A program made the translations under genes and the position numbers. Positions 44,194 through 53,243 of a DNA stretch of 64,000 bases are shown here, one piece after another. Origin of the DNA: Bacteroidota bacterium (GTDB lineage: Bacteria > Bacteroidota > Bacteroidia > Flavobacteriales_D > Crocinitomicaceae); contig JASBTZ010000013.1 in NCBI GenBank assembly GCA_030148165.1, forward strand, positions 1 to 64,000, read 5' to 3'. The first letter of the stretch is position 1, and every line of letters begins with the position of its first letter. The notes beneath the pieces are model-generated. The model made no database searches. It worked only from the letters and a program-made list of their open reading frames with translations, and was not told the origin of the DNA.

Positions 44194-45897
44194 TTGGATG
44201 CCAACGCTTATATAGAAAAACTTAAACAACTCGCTGAGCAAGAAGATTTGCTTGGAGTTAATCACGAGGTAAATGAACTTCGTTCCAAGTTTGACGATTA
44301 CGTCATTGAAGAAGAGCGAAAACTGCAGGTAGCACAGCTTGAAGCAGAGGAGAAGGGAGAGTCAGCTCCTGAGGCAAACGGGGATTTTGGTAAGGAGGAA
44401 TTTTACGAAATCTATCAAACCTATAAATCAAAGCGTAAGGAACTGGTAGACCAAAATAAGGCGGTAGAATTAACCAATCTCAAGCAGAAAAAAGACCTCA
44501 TTCTACGCTTGCAGCATGTTATATCATCAGAGGAGAATATTGGTGCAGCTTTTGCTTCATTTAAGGAAATTCAGGAACAATGGTCTTCCATCGGAGCTGT
44601 TCCAAGGAAGGAACGCAATGATGTTCAAGCTGAATATTCACGTCTGGTTGAAGACTTTTTCTATAACATCAAGATTTATAAAGAACTTCAGGATCACGAT
44701 CTACATCGAAATAAACAATTAAAATCTGATGTGATTGATGGATTGAAGGGGCTGAACAAAGTAGAATCAATTAAGGAAGTCGAGACAAGCCTGAGACAAC
44801 TTCAAAATGATTGGGAAAACATTGGTCCTGTTCCTAATGAAGAATGGGAGGAATTAAAAGGGGCTTATTGGACAGAAGTACGATCGATCTATGAACGAAT
44901 TAATCGTTTCTATGAGGACCGAAGAAGTCAGCAAAAGCAAAATATAGACAGCAAGAAAAAGCTAATTGAAGAAACGAATGCCATTGTTGAACGATGCAGT
45001 GAATTTGATACGATCAAACTCTGGGAAAAAGAAACCAAACAGATTCTTGGAATCCAGGAGAAATGGAAAAGTATCGGCTTTGGTCCAAAAAAGGAGAATA
45101 ATGCAGTTTGGAAAGAGTTCCGAGGACTTTGTGATACATTTTTCGCTGCAAAGAAAGAATTCTATAAGTTAAAGGAAAAGGACTTCGATGCTGTAGCCGC
45201 TGAAAAGGGTACTTTGATTGAAAAAGCAAAATCATTGCAGACATCGACCGATTGGAATGAAACGAGCTCTGAGCTGATCAAGCTTCAAAAAAAATGGAAA
45301 AAACTTGGTCACGCAGGCAGAAAGAATGAACAAAAGCTCTGGAAAGAATTCCGAGCTGCCTGTGATGCATTTTTCAATGCCAGAAAAAAGCACTTCGAAG
45401 AAGAAGAAAAACAGTATTTGATCAATCTGAAGGAGAAAGAAAAGCTCATTAGTGAACTTGAAAAACTAAAGCTCCCTGCAAGTAAAAATGATGCCATAGA
45501 GAAATTAAAAGCGATTGGAACGAAATTTAATTCTATTGGCCATGTTCCGAGAAAAGACAAAGACAGAATTTTCAAGTCTTATAAGAAAGTAAGAGATGAG
45601 AAATACGCTTCTCTGAAACTAGATGCAGAAGAGAAGAATAAAGTGATTTTCGAAGCTAAACTTGACGCACTGTCCTCCGATACGGCTTCCGAAAACCAGA
45701 TATACAAACTGAAACAGGATATTCGCAAGGAAATCGATCACTGGCAAAAAGAAATCCTTCAATTGGAGAACAATCTTGGATTCTTCGCAAATTCAAAGGG
45801 TGCTAATCCACTGAAGGATCAAGTACAACAAAAAATTGACGCCGCCCGCGTGAAAATTGAAGAGGCCAAAGCAAAGCTTAAAATGATCCCGAAATGA
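44194..45897 (+). CDS. DUF349 coiled-coil repeat protein
   Basis: 567 residues, translated from a TTG. Five DUF349 repeats of about 75 residues are visible. Each is centred on a 'WxxIGxVPxxE' turn ('EQWSSIGAVPRKERND', 'NDWENIGPVPNEEW', 'EKWKSIGFGPKKENN', 'KKWKKLGHAGRKNE', 'TKFNSIGHVPRKDKD') followed by long charged helices. The protein is highly basic and acidic and cytoplasmic. The molecular role of DUF349 is not established. The last four bases (ATGA) overlap the next gene, which indicates translational coupling. Confidence 0.92.
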   Translation: MDANAYIEKLKQLAEQEDLLGVNHEVNELRSKFDDYVIEEERKLQVAQLEAEEKGESAPEANGDFGKEEFYEIYQTYKSKRKELVDQNKAVELTNLKQKKDLILRLQHVISSEENIGAAFASFKEIQEQWSSIGAVPRKERNDVQAEYSRLVEDFFYNIKIYKELQDHDLHRNKQLKSDVIDGLKGLNKVESIKEVETSLRQLQNDWENIGPVPNEEWEELKGAYWTEVRSIYERINRFYEDRRSQQKQNIDSKKKLIEETNAIVERCSEFDTIKLWEKETKQILGIQEKWKSIGFGPKKENNAVWKEFRGLCDTFFAAKKEFYKLKEKDFDAVAAEKGTLIEKAKSLQTSTDWNETSSELIKLQKKWKKLGHAGRKNEQKLWKEFRAACDAFFNARKKHFEEEEKQYLINLKEKEKLISELEKLKLPASKNDAIEKLKAIGTKFNSIGHVPRKDKDRIFKSYKKVRDEKYASLKLDAEEKNKVIFEAKLDALSSDTASENQIYKLKQDIRKEIDHWQKEILQLENNLGFFANSKGANPLKDQVQQKIDAARVKIEEAKAKLKMIPK

Positions 45898-46559
45898 ATC
45901 GATTTATAAATGCCACACTTCTTTTCGTTGCATTACCTACTCTGTTTCTTACTATAACAGTTGGACTCGATCTCCCGGTTCGCTTTATGAGAGTAACAGG
46001 CTCTAACTTTCCTTATCACGAAGAGATCTTTCTTGGGCTGGGTTTGTTCATTCTTATTCTGAACATCAGAAGAAGTGTGCGACGGTGGATGGGAATGCGC
46101 GTCGTAAGCAAAAAGGATAAGTTTAAATGGAATATTGCTGTCAGCTCTAAACGAACCAAAAGAGTGTCCACTTATCTGATACTTGAATCGACCGTAATGT
46201 TGGTCCTGGCTTTCGGATTACTCACACTTACCGACAAAGCGTGGATGCCAGCAATTGGATTCGCTTATGGCGGACTTGATGGACTTCTGTTTATGCTGAT
46301 CGGTATAAGGGGTAAAAGATACCGTGTAGGACTTTCATCTAAAGCTTTAATCGTAGCTGATCGCGAGGTAACTCTGCTTTACTTCACCGGACTGCGAGAA
46401 GTTACTGTTCATCAGGATAGTATCTATTTTGACTATATAAAAGGTCTCCAGCTATTGTTTCCACTGGATTGTATACCTGAAGAAAAACGAGATGAGTTTT
46501 TTCAGCATTTGGAGAATTCTACAAATCGTGATAAGGTGTACTTCCGAATGAAAACCTGA
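45894..46559 (+). CDS. Membrane protein of unknown function
   Basis: 221 residues. Four hydrophobic segments are visible (about 5-25, 45-60, 97-113 and 120-138), followed by a cytosolic beta-rich domain of about 80 residues ('GLSSKALIVADREVTLLYFTGLREVTVHQDSIYFDY'). That tail resembles PH-like YdbS/YcxB-type domains, but I do not recognise a named family. Its ATGA start overlaps the DUF349 stop. It ends 2 bases before the convergent vWA gene. Confidence 0.75.
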   Translation: MNRFINATLLFVALPTLFLTITVGLDLPVRFMRVTGSNFPYHEEIFLGLGLFILILNIRRSVRRWMGMRVVSKKDKFKWNIAVSSKRTKRVSTYLILESTVMLVLAFGLLTLTDKAWMPAIGFAYGGLDGLLFMLIGIRGKRYRVGLSSKALIVADREVTLLYFTGLREVTVHQDSIYFDYIKGLQLLFPLDCIPEEKRDEFFQHLENSTNRDKVYFRMKT

Positions 46560-46561
46560 TT

Positions 46562-47983
46562 CTAGTATCGAAAAGTAAGCAAGCGAATAGCCTGATTCAG
46601 ATTTTGCTGAGCATCCGACAGTTTTTGAATCGGAATAAAGTGACCTCCACCCAGCTCAGCTGCTTCCCTCATTTCTTCCTCATCTACTGACTTATTCTTG
46701 ATTCCCACCACCGACATATGGATACCTTTCTTGGCATATCGACGCACATATTTCTTATAATCCTGTGATTGACGATTAAAGGCTCCGTCTGTAATAACAA
46801 TGACGTGATTCACCCCGCCTTCTATATAACCGCGTTTTGCCTGTTTGAAGCCCATTTTAATTCCTAATCCTCCGGCTGTAAAACCAAATGCCTTAAGATC
46901 ACCCACCTCCTCATTGATTTTTTCTTTATCGGCACCAGAGGTTGGTTTTAGCATTACCTGCGCATTTGATGAATAGGTCACAATACCAATTTTATCCTGT
47001 GATCTTAACATATCTACTAGTTGATACAGGGAGTACTTCATCAGTTCAAGTTTATCTACTTGTTTCATGGAGGATGAGACATCTAGAACGAATACGACAT
47101 TGACCGGTTTAAAATATTCGTCGTCAAAGTTATCCTTCTCAAGCTCTTCTAATGCCGGGGGCAATTCTTCTACTATCGGAGTAGTTTCTTCCTGTGCAAG
47201 TTCTTCTTCAATCTCAATTTCAATTTCTATTTCTTCCGCCTCTGGTTCTATCTCTACAACCACCACATCATTCGTGTCGACAGGTTCTTCGATTATCACC
47301 GGTTCCGGATCACGCTCCAGTTCGAGAATGACATAGTTTCTTTTAAAGTTTATGTAAGCACCTAGCTCAGCCGGTTTATATCCTTCGTGAACTGCATAGA
47401 AATAGGACAAACCAAGTGTTGCGTTTTCCTTAATCTTTCCGTTTCTGTCGGTTACTTTGGTCCAGATTACCCTTCCATTCTGTATCAATCGAACGGCTGA
47501 CTTAGACAATTCTTCCCGGGTTTCTTTATCCACTGTTACAACAGTGAGGTCGAAGCTGTTTGGGTCTCTGCCACCAGGACGATCGTCAAAGTTTGGACAT
47601 GCGGTAAAACTGTTTGTGTTCGTTTCCGGAGCTTCACTCAGATTTCCCGTCAACTTAATCTCCACTGCTTCGTTTCGATCACTTGTAAAGACTTCGACTT
47701 TGTAGTTAAATCTACCTTTCTCTTTTGGGTTAACCTGAAGACGAAGGACAATCGAGCTATCCTTCTCTATGAATTGATTGGAATTAATATATACAACTTC
47801 ATATGGCTTCTTTACTGACAGCAGCCATTCTTGTTTGTTACCGGTGTTCGTCAGGATAAAATCAACGTAGCGTGCAGAATATGGCTCGAGATCACCGAAA
47901 TCATGCTTAGTCTTATCAAAGCTTATCTGTGCAGACAGAAAGCCTGATACAAGAATGAAAACATATAACAGAAGTGATCGCAT
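46562..47983 (-). CDS. von Willebrand factor A-domain surface protein
   Basis: 473 residues. A signal peptide (about 1-18, ending 'LSAQ') is followed by an immunoglobulin-like DUF1573/ASH-type domain ('KTKHDFGDLEPYSARYVDFILTN'). A carboxypeptidase-like beta domain (about 150-225) and an acidic linker of alternating Glu-Ile come next. The C-terminal vWA domain (about 295-470) has the MIDAS motif 'DVSSSM' (Asp301, Ser303, Ser305), 'FTAGG' and 'ITDGAF', so metal-dependent protein binding is likely. It has no T9SS domain and is probably periplasmic. The partner is unknown. Confidence 0.88.
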   Translation of the reverse strand: MRSLLLYVFILVSGFLSAQISFDKTKHDFGDLEPYSARYVDFILTNTGNKQEWLLSVKKPYEVVYINSNQFIEKDSSIVLRLQVNPKEKGRFNYKVEVFTSDRNEAVEIKLTGNLSEAPETNTNSFTACPNFDDRPGGRDPNSFDLTVVTVDKETREELSKSAVRLIQNGRVIWTKVTDRNGKIKENATLGLSYFYAVHEGYKPAELGAYINFKRNYVILELERDPEPVIIEEPVDTNDVVVVEIEPEAEEIEIEIEIEEELAQEETTPIVEELPPALEELEKDNFDDEYFKPVNVVFVLDVSSSMKQVDKLELMKYSLYQLVDMLRSQDKIGIVTYSSNAQVMLKPTSGADKEKINEEVGDLKAFGFTAGGLGIKMGFKQAKRGYIEGGVNHVIVITDGAFNRQSQDYKKYVRRYAKKGIHMSVVGIKNKSVDEEEMREAAELGGGHFIPIQKLSDAQQNLNQAIRLLTFRY

Positions 47984-48013
47984 ATATCAATATAGTACAA
48001 AAAGCAGACCTAA

Positions 48014-48775
48014 TCAGCGCAAACAATAGCCCAAAAGCGTTTCAAGAAACTCTCCCGGTGCTTCCGCGTGAACCCAGTGTCCTGCCTCATCAATCGTTTT
48101 CAGTTCCATATCCGGAAAGTATCGCTCCAAATCTGAGACATCACTATCCAAGATATAATTTGATTCAGAACCACGAATGAAGAGAGTTGGAACAAAGACC
48201 TCCTTAAATGGAACCGGAGATAAAATGTCACTCATTTCGCGTTCCAATACCTCAACGTTCATGCGCCACGCCAATTGTCCTTTCTCCTTCCAATATAAGT
48301 TCTTTAATAAGAATTGTTTCACCCCATTGGAATCAATGTATTGAGAAAGTTCATCATCTGCCTGACGACGCGAGTTGACATTATCCAGTTTAACACTGTG
48401 AATTCCTTCAAGAATATGTTCATGGTGCATTGGGTATTCTTTAACACCAATATCAACAATTACTAACTTCTCCAGCATTTTTTCGTGTTTCTGAGCAAAA
48501 TGAGCCGCAACTTTACCGCCCATCGAATGACCAATTAAAATAAACTCATCCAGTTCAAGATCAGTAGCTAGTTCATAAATATCATCAGCCATTAATTCGT
48601 ACGAGAATTCATCGCTCCAGTCTGACCTGCCATGATTGCGTAGATCAACGAGGATCACCCTGAAATAATCCGCAAGTTTCTTCGCGTGCGACTGCCAGTT
48701 ATCCGAAAAGCCAAACAATCCATGCAGGATCATGAGTGGCTTTCCCTCACCTAATTCGCGATAATAGAGTTTCAT
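48014..48775 (-). CDS. Alpha/beta-hydrolase (YbfF-like esterase)
   Basis: 253 residues of the alpha/beta-hydrolase fold. The oxyanion motif 'LHGLFGFSDNW' is followed by 'DLRNHGRSDWSDEFSY', the nucleophile elbow 'IGHSMGGKVA' (Ser84) and the catalytic His233 in 'DEAGHWVHAEAP'. The 'LHGLFGS.DNW' and 'DLRNHGRS' pattern is that of YbfF-type acyl-CoA or ester hydrolases. No signal peptide is present, so it is cytoplasmic. It has an exact -7 box TATTTTTG 17 bases upstream. Confidence 0.9.
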   Translation of the reverse strand: MKLYYRELGEGKPLMILHGLFGFSDNWQSHAKKLADYFRVILVDLRNHGRSDWSDEFSYELMADDIYELATDLELDEFILIGHSMGGKVAAHFAQKHEKMLEKLVIVDIGVKEYPMHHEHILEGIHSVKLDNVNSRRQADDELSQYIDSNGVKQFLLKNLYWKEKGQLAWRMNVEVLEREMSDILSPVPFKEVFVPTLFIRGSESNYILDSDVSDLERYFPDMELKTIDEAGHWVHAEAPGEFLETLLGYCLR

Positions 48776-48792
48776 TCGATTTTCTTGAGCTA

Positions 48793-48800
48793 CAAAAATA
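48793..48800 (-). promoter_or_regulatory. -7 promoter box for the esterase gene
   Basis: The reverse strand reads TATTTTTG 17 bases before the ATG, directly after the T tract of the terminator of the upstream glycine-rich gene. Confidence 0.55.
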
Positions 48801-48807
48801 ATGGAAA

Positions 48808-48831
48808 TAAAAAAGGGGACTTACGTCCCCT
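48808..48831 (-). terminator. Rho-independent terminator of the glycine-rich T9SS gene
   Basis: Stem AGGGGAC-TTAC-GTCCCCT; on the reverse strand it is followed by six T residues. It lies 22 bases past the stop at 48853. Confidence 0.88.
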
Positions 48832-48852
48832 CCTTAAATACACATCAAACTA

Positions 48853-51708
48853 TTATTTGATTATCGAGAGCTTTTTGACTTCTCTGCGATCTCCTTGAGT
48901 AAACACTACCTGATAAAGACCTGATGATAGATCTCTTACTTCAAGTGTTGACTGCATTCCTTCATAAACATCAGTAAATGTTTTAGAACTTACTGTCTGT
49001 CCAATATCATTAACCAATGCCACCGTTAATGGTATATTTTCATTCTCACCCAGGTAAGTGAAATTCACATATGAATTCGTTGGGTTAGGGAAAGGGTTTG
49101 AAACCATATCGCCTTCCAATACTTTATTTCCTGAAACCGAAATTACATCGAAGAATTCTCTTGTACCATCGAAATCAGTTTGTGAAAGTCTGTAATACGT
49201 CAGTGGGAAGAATGGATTTGGATCTCTCAATTCATAATATCTTGCCTGAGATGTCGTACCAGAACCATCGACATAGTCAACTACTTCCCAGTTAATTCCG
49301 TCTACACTTCTTTCAACTGTAAAGTAATCATTATTGATCTCCGAATTCGTAGACCAGAATAGCTTATTGGTGCTTCCCTGGTTAATTCCATTAAATGAGC
49401 TCAACTCAACCGGAGCGAATACCGGTGTACAATCCAATGTACCTGTACCACCAATTACCATATCGATAACCGGCTGTGGACCTCCATTCTGGTAGATATT
49501 TACAACCATGGCGTATGTTTCACCAGCTTGTACCTGAAGAGGTATAATCCAACCGTCTCCTTCTTCGCCTTCATAACTTCCGCCGTCTCCAATTGTAGTA
49601 CTCTGACCAGTCACACCATTCATAAAATAGTTACTTACGTCAGCCTGGGTACACAAGACCGGACTATCTCCCGTATTTTGTGGACAAGGCGGCACATCAT
49701 TCGTAGATGGGCCGTAGATCGCAAAGTTATAATCCTGCCCTCCAGGACCGTTGAAGCTAAATTCAACTGAACCATTGGTCAATGCCGTAAAGTAGAACCA
49801 TTGCGATGCAACCTCTCCTACTTCATCGAAACAACCACCTGTTCCAATTGACATGTCTTCATTTACGTTACCAATGTTTTCTGTTGGATAGAGACCAGAA
49901 GCACAAATCCATGTTCCGCACTCTCCAGGACAATCCGTACCCGTACAGATGGAATCATTCACACCCGGTGTAGCAGAACAAGATACTGTTGCTTGCCATC
50001 CAGTGGCAGTAACAGCATTATCTGAAGCAAAAATAAATGTCAAACAACCATCTGGTGTAGAAGATGTTATAATTAAGGGGTTAACACTTCCTGAATACTG
50101 TCCAATTATATAAGAACTATCGTAATTCCCGTCTAATACTGTCAAGAAATCTCCCATCGTTGCTGATCCTGAACCAGCAGGTTCTGTGTTGAAGAAGTTT
50201 GCACCCGTCGAGAAATCAACAGTTACATACTGACCAGGTGTTGATGGACAAATAATATAGGTAGATGTTGTATTGTTCTGATAGTTACCACCAGCTCCTC
50301 CCGGATCATACCAGGTCTGTGTAGACGGACAGTTTATTGTTGTCGATCCAGGTAGAATATCTCCTACAACAGTACCAACCTGCATTGCACAAAGATTATA
50401 TTGTCCTTCGAGGCCGTTCTGTTCCCATACTCTTACATAAATTGTTTCACCTGGCGTACCAGAATAAGTTAACTCAGCTATATCGGCAGGTGATGACGCT
50501 GCATCACACCCTGCATGCTGGATATCCAAACAATTAGCCCCTTCAGAATATATGGCGAGTGCCATTTCCATACCATTACCAGCGGCTTGTGTTGCATTTA
50601 TAGTAACAGTCCCCGATGCAGGAACAGTCACTTCATACCACGCATCATTACCTTGGTAATTACCACAGCCTGGTTCTACCATACCGGTAGAATTAGTAGC
50701 GTCAATATTTGAATACGTGGTATAAGTACAAGATCCAATGTTCACAGTAAGTGGCACATCAACTCCTCCACAAGGTTCGTCATTACACAAGAGAGGATAA
50801 CAAATTGTCACCGTATCACCTAGTGTTTGACATCCAGCTTGAGTAAACACCCATGCTATTGTGGCACATGTTCCAGGTGTTGCTATAGAAAGAGTTGCAT
50901 TAGGGTCATTCACATTAGAAATGGTTGGAGAACCCGAAATTATTACCCATGTTCCTGTCCATGCCGGATCCGGTGTGTTAGCCTGCAATGTTGTTACGTT
51001 ACAAGTAACCGGATATGGTCCTCCTGCATTTGGGTATGGATAAGGAGGTGTAAATTCAACGATTACTGCACCGTCTGCACCAACACCACCTGATGGGTTA
51101 ACACCACCACTTTTTGGTCCTGATCCGCCGCCGCCGCCGCCATAGGGTCCACCAGGACCACCATTTACACCAGCTCCACCACCGGAGCCACCGCCGCCAC
51201 CGAATGGACCGCCGGTATTACCGCCGCCGCCGCCGAAATTAGAATTTCCGTTTCCGCCAGTACCACCAGGAATAGGTCCAGCCCATCCGGAACCAGTACC
51301 TCCGCCTCCACCAAGGCCTCCAAAGTTGTCTCCTAATCCTCCAAGGCCTCCACTGGCCCACATAACTCCACCATTCCAATTCGACTGGCTTCCGTTACCA
51401 CCGTTAAATCCACAGCAGCCCGCAGCTCCTCCTGATCCAACCTCATATGGGAATACTTGTCCAGGTGTAACAGGGAAAGTCCAGGATACATATCCTCCAC
51501 CGCCTCCGCCGCCACCGGCAAGACCATTATCATTGGAACCACCTCCACCACCGCCGCCTCCATAGAGGTGAACAGTAATGAAAGTAACATCACAGGGAAC
51601 CGTGAACGTTCCCGGTCCAGGTGTGTTATCGATGTAGTACTGCTGAGCACTCCCGGTGGAGTAGAACAGTAGCGCAATCGAAACGCAAAGTGTAGTTAAA
51701 AATTTCAT
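48853..51708 (-). CDS. Glycine-rich T9SS-secreted surface protein
   Basis: The real start is the ATG at 51708 (signal peptide MKFLTTL..., ending GSAQ), which gives 951 residues. The ORF-track start at 51840 adds 44 residues of leader. A glycine-rich domain (about 23-235, runs of up to eight Gly) opens with 'TFTVPCDVTFITVHLYG' and closes with 'GADGAVIVEFTPP'. This is the pattern of bacterial Gly_rich domains, thought to form packed polyglycine II helices. Several beta-sandwich modules follow, with CUB-like ('TMGDFLTVLDGN') and lectin-like features. A fn3-like segment ('VELSSFNGINQG') and a type A T9SS domain ('NPFPNPTNSYVNF') end it. An adhesin role is inferred. Confidence 0.87.
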   Translation of the reverse strand: MKFLTTLCVSIALLFYSTGSAQQYYIDNTPGPGTFTVPCDVTFITVHLYGGGGGGGGSNDNGLAGGGGGGGGYVSWTFPVTPGQVFPYEVGSGGAAGCCGFNGGNGSQSNWNGGVMWASGGLGGLGDNFGGLGGGGGTGSGWAGPIPGGTGGNGNSNFGGGGGNTGGPFGGGGGSGGGAGVNGGPGGPYGGGGGGSGPKSGGVNPSGGVGADGAVIVEFTPPYPYPNAGGPYPVTCNVTTLQANTPDPAWTGTWVIISGSPTISNVNDPNATLSIATPGTCATIAWVFTQAGCQTLGDTVTICYPLLCNDEPCGGVDVPLTVNIGSCTYTTYSNIDATNSTGMVEPGCGNYQGNDAWYEVTVPASGTVTINATQAAGNGMEMALAIYSEGANCLDIQHAGCDAASSPADIAELTYSGTPGETIYVRVWEQNGLEGQYNLCAMQVGTVVGDILPGSTTINCPSTQTWYDPGGAGGNYQNNTTSTYIICPSTPGQYVTVDFSTGANFFNTEPAGSGSATMGDFLTVLDGNYDSSYIIGQYSGSVNPLIITSSTPDGCLTFIFASDNAVTATGWQATVSCSATPGVNDSICTGTDCPGECGTWICASGLYPTENIGNVNEDMSIGTGGCFDEVGEVASQWFYFTALTNGSVEFSFNGPGGQDYNFAIYGPSTNDVPPCPQNTGDSPVLCTQADVSNYFMNGVTGQSTTIGDGGSYEGEEGDGWIIPLQVQAGETYAMVVNIYQNGGPQPVIDMVIGGTGTLDCTPVFAPVELSSFNGINQGSTNKLFWSTNSEINNDYFTVERSVDGINWEVVDYVDGSGTTSQARYYELRDPNPFFPLTYYRLSQTDFDGTREFFDVISVSGNKVLEGDMVSNPFPNPTNSYVNFTYLGENENIPLTVALVNDIGQTVSSKTFTDVYEGMQSTLEVRDLSSGLYQVVFTQGDRREVKKLSIIK

Positions 51709-51718
51709 AGCAATATAG

Positions 51719-51730
51719 TTGTGTGTGTGT
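51719..51730. repeat. Short (TG)n dinucleotide tract in the 5' leader of the glycine-rich gene
   Basis: Five and a half TG units (AC on the coding strand) lie 11 bases before the ATG at 51708. The tract is short, so slippage would be infrequent. Confidence 0.5.
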
Positions 51731-51978
51731 ATTTCTGTTGTTGTCGGATTTATAATGTACGCATAATATTTGAAAGTGTTACATGTTTTTTTCAAATATT
51801 CTGACGTAACGATACAACCCGTTACATTAAATAAACTCATTTTGATTTAAAAAGGTTACGTTAAATGAATAACCCTCCGTAGATATTGAACTAAACAGGT
51901 TTAGGGTTTAACATTTCGTTAAACACCGCTATTTGCTAGACGAACATAAATATTGCGCCTATTAATAAGGAATTAGGC

Positions 51979-52491
51979 TTATATCAGATACTGTGTTATC
52001 AGCTCAAATAGGTTGGGGACCTCTAAATTTGTGGTTATGGCCTTAACTTTGGGCTCTTCCGAAGATGTTTCATTCGAGTCTTCACTTAATTGATTTTCAG
52101 ACGAGTAAGCCTCTGACCCCATAGAGCGGGCGCTGAATTGTCCGTCATTGATTTCTGAAATTAGTGCCAAAATCTTATCGGCATCAATTTTATCCTTATC
52201 GAAGTAGACTTTTGCATAGTTAGTTGCCCGATCCTCGGAAAAGTCAAAATCAACTTCAGAAATCGCATCCGTACCGTATAATTCCTTTCGGATAGTACCT
52301 CCACATCCCATTTTACATACCATTCCATCAATCTCCAGGTTTAAAATTCGATCAGCACTAACCACAATGGTTTCCGTTTGATTAGTAACGGAGTTTTGAT
52401 CTTGATGGGATACCTGAGATGAATTTTGCTGGCTGCATGCTATTAATGCTAATGCACAGCTGAATGATAGTGTTCTTGAAAGGATATTCAT
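51979..52491 (-). CDS. Lipoprotein with a heavy-metal-associated (HMA) domain
   Basis: The ATG at 52491 gives 170 residues with a lipoprotein signal ending 'LIACSQQ'. The ORF-track start at 52512 overlaps the -7 box. The HMA domain (about 47-115) has the metal loop 'GMVCKMGCGGTIRKEL', with a CxxxC spacing in place of the usual CxxC. A Ser/Glu-rich tail follows. It would bind a soft metal such as Cu or Zn at the outer side of a membrane. No metal transporter is adjacent. The CxxxC form also occurs, as I recall, in other Bacteroidota HMA proteins. Confidence 0.85.
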   Translation of the reverse strand: MNILSRTLSFSCALALIACSQQNSSQVSHQDQNSVTNQTETIVVSADRILNLEIDGMVCKMGCGGTIRKELYGTDAISEVDFDFSEDRATNYAKVYFDKDKIDADKILALISEINDGQFSARSMGSEAYSSENQLSEDSNETSSEEPKVKAITTNLEVPNLFELITQYLI

Positions 52492-52509
52492 ATCAATGTG
52501 TTGGACCAC

Positions 52510-52517
52510 CAAAAATA
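52510..52517 (-). promoter_or_regulatory. -7 promoter box for the HMA lipoprotein
   Basis: The reverse strand reads TATTTTTG, exact, 18 bases before the ATG at 52491. Confidence 0.55.
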
Positions 52518-52563
52518 CAACATTTTCAAGCCTCCTTCATGAAAATATTGTTAAATCTTATAC

Positions 52564-52571
52564 TAGCTTTG
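52564..52571 (+). promoter_or_regulatory. -7 promoter box close to the engB start
   Basis: TAGCTTTG is exact and ends 7 bases before the ATG, which predicts a leader of zero to three bases. Confidence 0.5.
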
Positions 52572-52578
52572 TGTTGTT

Positions 52579-53175
52579 ATGAAGATCAAGGAAGCAGTTT
52601 TTGTTATTTCGAACACAGATCTGTCGAAATGTCCGCAAGATGGTAAGCCCGAGTATGCCTTCATCGGAAGATCCAATGTCGGTAAATCTTCGCTGATCAA
52701 TATGCTTACGGAGAAAAAAAATCTTGCGAAAACTTCAGGAAAGCCGGGAAAAACACAGCTGATCAATCATTTCCTGATAAATGAGGAGTGGTACCTGGTC
52801 GATTTGCCGGGTTATGGGTATGCCAAGGCTTCTAAAACAAGTCGCGCTCAATGGGAAAAATTCATTTCAGATTACCTAACCAAAAGGAAACAACTCATAA
52901 ACGTCTTCGTTTTACTGGATTCGAGACTGGAACCACAAAAGATCGACCTTGAATTCATGAATTGGTGTGGGGAAAAGGAAATTCCATTTTCGATGGTCTT
53001 CACCAAGATAGATAAGCTTTCGAGCTCAGCTCTTCAAAAAAACCTAGCAAAGTATAAAAAGGAAATGCTCAAATATTGGGCTGAATTGCCTCCGGTGTTT
53101 ACCACTTCGAGTACTTCAGGATTTGGAAGGGAAAAATTGTTGAATTATATCGAATTAATCAACAAAAATCTGTAA
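52579..53175 (+). CDS. engB: Ribosome biogenesis GTPase YihA/EngB
   Basis: 198 residues of a TRAFAC GTPase needed for large-subunit assembly. G1 is '[10 protein letters not shown]' (30-39), G3 is '[11 protein letters not shown]', G4 is 'TKIDKL' and G5 is near 'TSSTSGFG'. The '[11 protein letters not shown]' switch I is typical. Length is normal. It is monocistronic and divergent from the HMA lipoprotein. Confidence 0.97.
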   Translation: MKIKEAVFVISNTDLSKCPQDGKPEYAFIGRSNVGKSSLINMLTEKKNLAKTSGKPGKTQLINHFLINEEWYLVDLPGYGYAKASKTSRAQWEKFISDYLTKRKQLINVFVLLDSRLEPQKIDLEFMNWCGEKEIPFSMVFTKIDKLSSSALQKNLAKYKKEMLKYWAELPPVFTTSSTSGFGREKLLNYIELINKNL

Positions 53176-53243
53176 TCACAGTCCACTTGGGATAAAAGTC
53201 ATTTATTAGCTATTTTGGTGATATTAGTTACATTATAACTCAT

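Noticed and set aside
50827-51093. 88-residue Cys-rich ORF on the + strand (MTSSLSKHPC...)
   Set aside because: It is an antisense shadow of the glycine-rich T9SS gene. Its Cys residues come from reverse reading of Thr/Ala/Gly codons.
51326-51565. Proline-rich 79-residue ORF (MSPNPPRPPLAH...)
   Set aside because: It is an antisense reading of glycine codons (GGN to NCC), not a real gene.
51709-51840. 44-residue extension of the glycine-rich protein
   Set aside because: The signal peptide begins at the ATG at 51708. The extension has no secretion signal and is leader DNA.
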